From: Bacteroidales bacterium
Lineage (GTDB): Bacteria; Bacteroidota; Bacteroidia; Bacteroidales; Muribaculaceae
DNA length: 43,270 bases
Direction: 5' to 3'
Assembly (NCBI GenBank): GCA_014800845.1
Contig: JAAVFJ010000050.1
Coordinates: 1-43,270 of the forward strand
Positions 43,118 to 43,270 of this stretch are shown piece by piece; the stretch's first letter is position 1; every line of letters begins with the position of its first letter. A program made the translations under genes and the position numbers. The notes beneath the pieces were generated by a model, which worked only from the letters and a program-made list of their open reading frames with translations, was not told the DNA's origin and did no database searches.

Positions 43118-43130
43118 CATCCAGAAAACG

Positions 43131-43204
43131 GGTCCTATAGCTCAGTTGGTTAGAGCACCTGACTCATAATCAGGGAGTCCTTGGTTCAAGCCCAAGTGGG
43201 ACCA
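43131..43204 (+). tRNA. tRNA with anticodon CAU (Met or Ile2)
   Basis: A full cloverleaf of 74 nt folds: acceptor GGTCCTA/TGGGACC, D stem GCTC/GAGC, anticodon stem CCTGA/TCAGG with loop CTCATAA, T stem CTTGG/CCAAG with loop TTCAAGC, discriminator A. The CCA end is not encoded. CAU can be elongator methionine, initiator, or isoleucine-2 read by lysidine. The acceptor pair G1-C72 argues against an initiator. Elongator Met and Ile2 cannot be separated by eye. Confidence 0.95.
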
Positions 43205-43214
43205 CAAATTTTAA

Positions 43215-43260
43215 GAATCTGATTTTAAGCAAGTTAGTGTTTAAAATCAGATTCTTTTTT
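43215..43260 (+). terminator. Intrinsic terminator of the tRNA
   Basis: GAATCTGATTTTAA (43215-43228) and TTAAAATCAGATTC (43241-43254) form a perfect 14-bp stem with a 12-nt loop, followed by a run of T. Confidence 0.93.
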
Positions 43261-43270
43261 TGTGAATTTA

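Overview
This window looks like a chromosomal segment from a Bacteroidota member, most likely Bacteroidales and possibly Muribaculaceae-like (the family is inference). Three things support this. Promoters follow the Bacteroidota pattern TTG - about 20 nt - TAnnTTTG. There is a SusC/SusD pair, a PorV and several proteins with type IX secretion (T9SS) style C-termini. The gene neighbourhoods (DUF4286-ruvC, cvpA-suf, pyrH-frr, porV-ispF) are of Bacteroidota type.

Layout. 0.2-3.3 kb: DUF4286, ruvC, a CBS-nucleotidyltransferase resembling PtmE of legionaminic acid synthesis, and obgE. 3.4-8.3 kb: cvpA, sufC, sufD, sufS and a membrane coiled-coil protein, with no sufB. 8.6-9.9 kb: pyrH and frr, converging on lpxB (minus strand). 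11.2-20.4 kb: a beta-helix lipoprotein, a repeat-rich secreted protein, panB, a 262-bp palindromic element and a 1145-residue secreted protein. 20.6-22.7 kb: a TonB-dependent receptor. 22.9-31.0 kb: a tightly packed unidirectional operon with a GlsB-like N-acyltransferase, Wzi-like outer-membrane protein, lipocalin-like lipoprotein, LegB-like dehydratase, ATP-grasp enzyme, NeuB/LegI-type synthase, NeuC/LegG-type epimerase, NeuA/LegF-type cytidylyltransferase and a GYF/CD225 membrane protein. It ends tail-to-tail with a minus-strand NlpC/P60 peptidase. 32.1-34.5 kb: porV, ispF and a GH25 lysozyme. 34.5-40.0 kb: SusC/SusD behind a long leader. 40.0-41.2 kb: about 1.1 kb of non-coding DNA with a second copy of the palindromic element and another inverted-repeat structure. 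41.2-42.9 kb: an unrecognised secreted protein with signs of high expression. 43.1-43.2 kb: a tRNA with anticodon CAU.

How the genes work together. The 22.9-31.0 kb operon combines CMP-nonulosonic acid (legionaminic/sialic-type) synthesis with an outer-membrane Wzi, so its product is probably a cell-surface glycan. The PtmE-like gene 24 kb upstream would supply the GDP-sugar in a legionaminic pathway. The usual aminotransferase (LegC) and acetyltransferase (LegH) are absent, and an ATP-grasp enzyme lies between legB and legI. PorV links to at least three predicted T9SS cargo proteins. No complete mobile element, CRISPR array or phage was seen. The most unusual features are the ATP-grasp-containing nonulosonic acid operon, the two-copy long palindromic element, the suf cluster without sufB, and the long leaders of highly expressed surface-protein genes.
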